Part shown: one piece after another, positions 17,473 to 20,443 of the stretch
Numbering within the stretch: position 1 is the stretch's first letter
Layout: every line of letters begins with the position of its first letter
From: Piromyces finnis
Taxonomy: Eukaryota; Neocallimastigomycota; Neocallimastigomycetes; Neocallimastigales; Neocallimastigaceae
Length of the DNA stretch: 20,443 nucleotides
Assembly (NCBI GenBank): GCA_002104945.1
Contig: MCFH01000158.1
Location: 2,501 to 22,943, forward strand
Reading direction: 5' to 3'
The notes under the pieces: model-generated
Database searches by the model: none
Seen by the model: the letters and a program-made list of their open reading frames with translations, nothing else
Told to the model about the DNA's origin: nothing
Translations under genes and position numbers: made by a program

Positions 17473-17559
17473 AAATATAAATTAGTTTATAATTAATAAA
17501 TTATTTTATTAGTTTAAATATAAATTAGTTTATAATTAATAAATTTATTTTATTAGTTT
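17473..17559. repeat. Two-copy tandem repeat of 43-44 bp
   Basis: The unit starts AAATATAAATTAGTTTATAA and ends ATTTTATTAGTTT. The first copy is 17473-17515 and the second starts at 17516, with one extra T in it. The near-identity points to a recent duplication by replication slippage. Confidence 0.88.
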
Positions 17560-17727
17560 AAAATAGTATTTTTGAATTTGTTTGGAAAAAATTGTAACAT
17601 TGGATTTAATTATCTTTAAATTTAATTGGATATATTTATGAATATAATAATATATTTAAATAGTTTTTTTTTCTTTAAAAAAATTATTATATAAAATATA
17701 GTTTTAAAGTTTTCATGTGTATTATTG

Positions 17728-17775
17728 TTTATCATTTTGTAGGAGTAAAATAATATAATTTATCATTTCGTAGGA
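17728..17775. repeat. Short direct repeat TTTATCATTTYGTAGGA
   Basis: The 17-bp motif occurs at 17728-17744 and 17759-17775 with a single C/T difference. It is richer in G/C than its surroundings. No function can be assigned. Confidence 0.6.
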
Positions 17776-20443
17776 TAAAAAATAAATTTTTAGTGTAATA
17801 TTTTCTTTAAATTTTAAGCTATTTCCTATTTTTTACTTGTTTCACAAAGTCCAAACAATAAAATATAAATAAAATTATAATAAATAAGTATATGTACGTT
17901 TTATGTATTTGTTTTGTTTTTTAAAAAAATAGATTTTCTTTAAAAATTTTCTTTTTTTAAATAAAAAAATAATGGTTTTATTGAAAAAAAGAATTAAAAA
18001 AAAAGAAGAAATGTGTATTATATTTTAATAAATATATTAAAATAGTTTTATAATTAATAATATTATTATATAATTAGATTAATTTTTTTCTAAATTTATA
18101 AAATAAAATAATAAACTATTGTTATCTATTATTTTATTTTTAGTTGTAGAAAGTACTATAATTTTATGTGAATTTAAAACAATTTAGTTTGATTATAAAA
18201 AACAAGTGAATGTGATTATATCTAATTTTTAAATTTTTATATTGTATGAATATCTATCTATACTGTATAAAAATTTTTATAGTTTATAGAATATAATATA
18301 ATAATATTACTTTTTTATTTAAATTGTTTTGAATATTATCAATTTAAAAAATTTTATCTTCTAAAAAAAATAAATATTTTAATAAGTTATTTTTATTAAG
18401 TGTGTATTTATGAATGTTTTTTTTTGTTTAACTATTGATTTTTCTTTTTTAAAGTAAAATTATATAATATTAACAGAAGTTATTCATTAATTTTATCTAA
18501 AATCTAAAAAAAATAAATAGTTTCAAGCTAGATGTTTTATTATTATTAAAACAATGTAGATTGTTATTCTAAAAAGTATATTTATGTTGTTAATTAGTAT
18601 TTATTTGTTTTTTCAAATTTTTATTATTTTATTGATTTGATGTTGTTTATTATATTTATGGTTAAATAACGATTGCTGTTGTTTAACTTTGGTTTTATTA
18701 TTACAAAAATAAAATATTAAAATACTATTAAATAACAATAATTAGTTTTTTTTTTCTGAAAAAAACTGTTGTTGATTTATTTACTATATTTAATATTTTA
18801 AAATTCAAATATAAATGTTATAATATAAACACCCTTTTGTTAATTATTGTTTTTAATTTTTTTTTTTTTTTTTTTTTTAACAAGTTGAATCTATATTTTT
18901 TATATTATTTGAAAATAGTTATATTAATCTTTTTGTTATTGATTACTATAATATTATCTAATTTTAATTCATAGACAAATCATTTCCATATATATTAAAA
19001 AAAATAAATAATATATTTTATTATATAATATCAACTTTCTTTCTATTAAAAAAAAAGTCCTCTTTTTCTTTTCTTTTTTTTAATTATTATTATTTAAAAA
19101 AAATTAAAAGAATCTATTTATAAATTAGTTTTTGTTGTGTTAAAGAGAAAAAAAAATTTTTTTTTGCTGATGCTAATTAAATAATAATTATTAAATCTAC
19201 CATAGATTAATTTATTTTTTTTTTTTAACTTGCTACACTCTTTGCTAATTTAATTATAAAATCAGTTGTTTTAGGATGGTTGTTTTTTTCTCGATAATAT
19301 ATTTAATGTATAATATAATATATTATATACATATATTATAATTATAAATTAAATTAAATATATCATCATCATCTTATTTTTTTTAACTATAAATATATAA
19401 TAATATTAATAATTATATCATAAAATTTAAACTAACCATAATTAATATATAAAAATTAAAAGGTTGTGTAATCATTATCGATTCATCCATATAATATATT
19501 TTAATAAATTGTATTACAATAACATTATCATATATTAATGTATATAAAATAATAAAATTTCATTTATTATTCATTTATATTCAAATTAAAATAATTTTTT
19601 TCATATTTTTATATTATTTCCATATATTAAATATATGATAGAATTATATTCCGAATATATTGATAAATTAATTTATAAAGTAATTTATTATATAAATACT
19701 TGATAGTAACAAATAAATTTGCAATGTGCATGAAAATATCAGTATATTCCAATATATAAAAACATATTTACTGTAGAAAACAATGCATTTAATAAATATA
19801 TAATTTAATATATTATTTAATTATGAAATGTAACATTAAAATAAATTGTATTAAATTTGTATACAATATCTAATTAAGTTTTAGAGGTTAAAAAAAAAAA
19901 GGCTTTTTCATTATTTCCTTACTTCTTCATCATAATACTTTATTGTTAAAATAGTGAAAGACATTGCTCAACCACAAGAATGTCTATATCTTCTTTAACT
20001 TATTTATAAGAATAAGAATTTTTGGTCTATTTTGTAATATTAATTTATGATTAGCATTTGTAAACAAATTATACTTTTTATTAGAATTTTAAAAGTATGA
20101 AATTAATTAATAAAATGATAGGAACATTAGGCTTATAAAAAAAAAGTGAGTGATGCGCTAATAAAATTTTTTAACCATTTTAAATAAATGTTGTCAATAG
20201 ACAAAAATTAAAGGGATATACAATTTCAATTTCAAATAGTAATAAACCATTTTGACAAACCATCTTCTTACAACTATTCTTTTTATTAAAATGCAAATAG
20301 TCATCAACATCAACAATATCATTTCTTTTTTTCAACTATTGCATTACTTTTATATAATTCATATCCTATTATGGAATGTTTCAGAAATGTACTTTCCCTT
20401 TTTTATATATATTACATTTTTAAGACATTGAATCTTTTTTTTT

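Larger units (their letters stand above)
17093..20443. other. Extremely AT-rich region without a supportable gene
   Basis: The left end should hold the promoter and 5' UTR of the coiled-coil gene. The rest is nearly pure A/T (for example, 5 G/C in the 60 bases from 18001) with poly-A/T runs, AT palindromes around 19310-19345 and small duplications. From about 19880 the composition becomes slightly less extreme, with isolated open stretches on the minus strand, none with recognisable sequence. Confidence 0.55.

Noticed and set aside
19305-19345. AT palindromes considered as a CRISPR-like, origin or centromere signal
   Set aside because: They are simple TA-rich strings expected by chance in DNA this AT-rich, with no regular spacing.
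20180-20340. About 52 open codons on the minus strand (KKRNDIVDVDDYLHF...) ending at 20180
   Set aside because: The residues are less biased than the surroundings, but there is no ATG, family match or adjoining exon I can support. At this length it may be chance.

Overview
The window looks like nuclear DNA from a very AT-rich fungus. An anaerobic gut fungus (Neocallimastigomycota) is my best guess. The reasons are long poly-A/T tracts, GT-AG introns rich in A/T, Lys/Asn/Glu-rich proteins, a fungal-type GH31 gene, and host genes that mix CGT with AGA for arginine (this last point argues against a Dictyostelium-like source). The assignment is inferred from composition and gene content; no marker gene is present.

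Layout. (1) About 226-1055, minus strand: the N-terminal part of a glycoside hydrolase family 31 gene, broken by several frameshifts and running off the left edge. (2) 2027-3773, plus strand: a five-exon gene for a 333-residue class I SAM-dependent methyltransferase-like protein, with every splice phase consistent. (3) 4771-10762, plus strand: a complete Ty1/copia LTR retrotransposon. It has two 235-bp LTRs that I read as identical, a GATAA target-site duplication, a primer binding site complementary to a tRNA-Lys(CUU) anticodon arm, a polypurine tract and one gag-pol ORF of 1734 codons. One frameshift near the end of RNase H separates the last ~80 codons. (4) 11530-17092, minus strand: a two-exon gene for a very long coiled-coil protein (~1,700-1,800 residues), cut by many single-base indels, mostly in homopolymers. 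(5) 17093-20443: extremely AT-rich DNA without a supportable gene.

The retrotransposon sits between the 3' ends of two convergent genes (methyltransferase to the left, coiled-coil gene to the right), so neither promoter is interrupted. No operon or multi-gene system is visible. The most distinctive points are the half-tRNA-Lys priming signal, the ~500-residue Asn/Lys/Glu-rich insert with nuclear-localisation-like motifs between integrase and reverse transcriptase, and the recurrent +1/-1 homopolymer indels in the host genes, which look more like consensus errors than natural decay.
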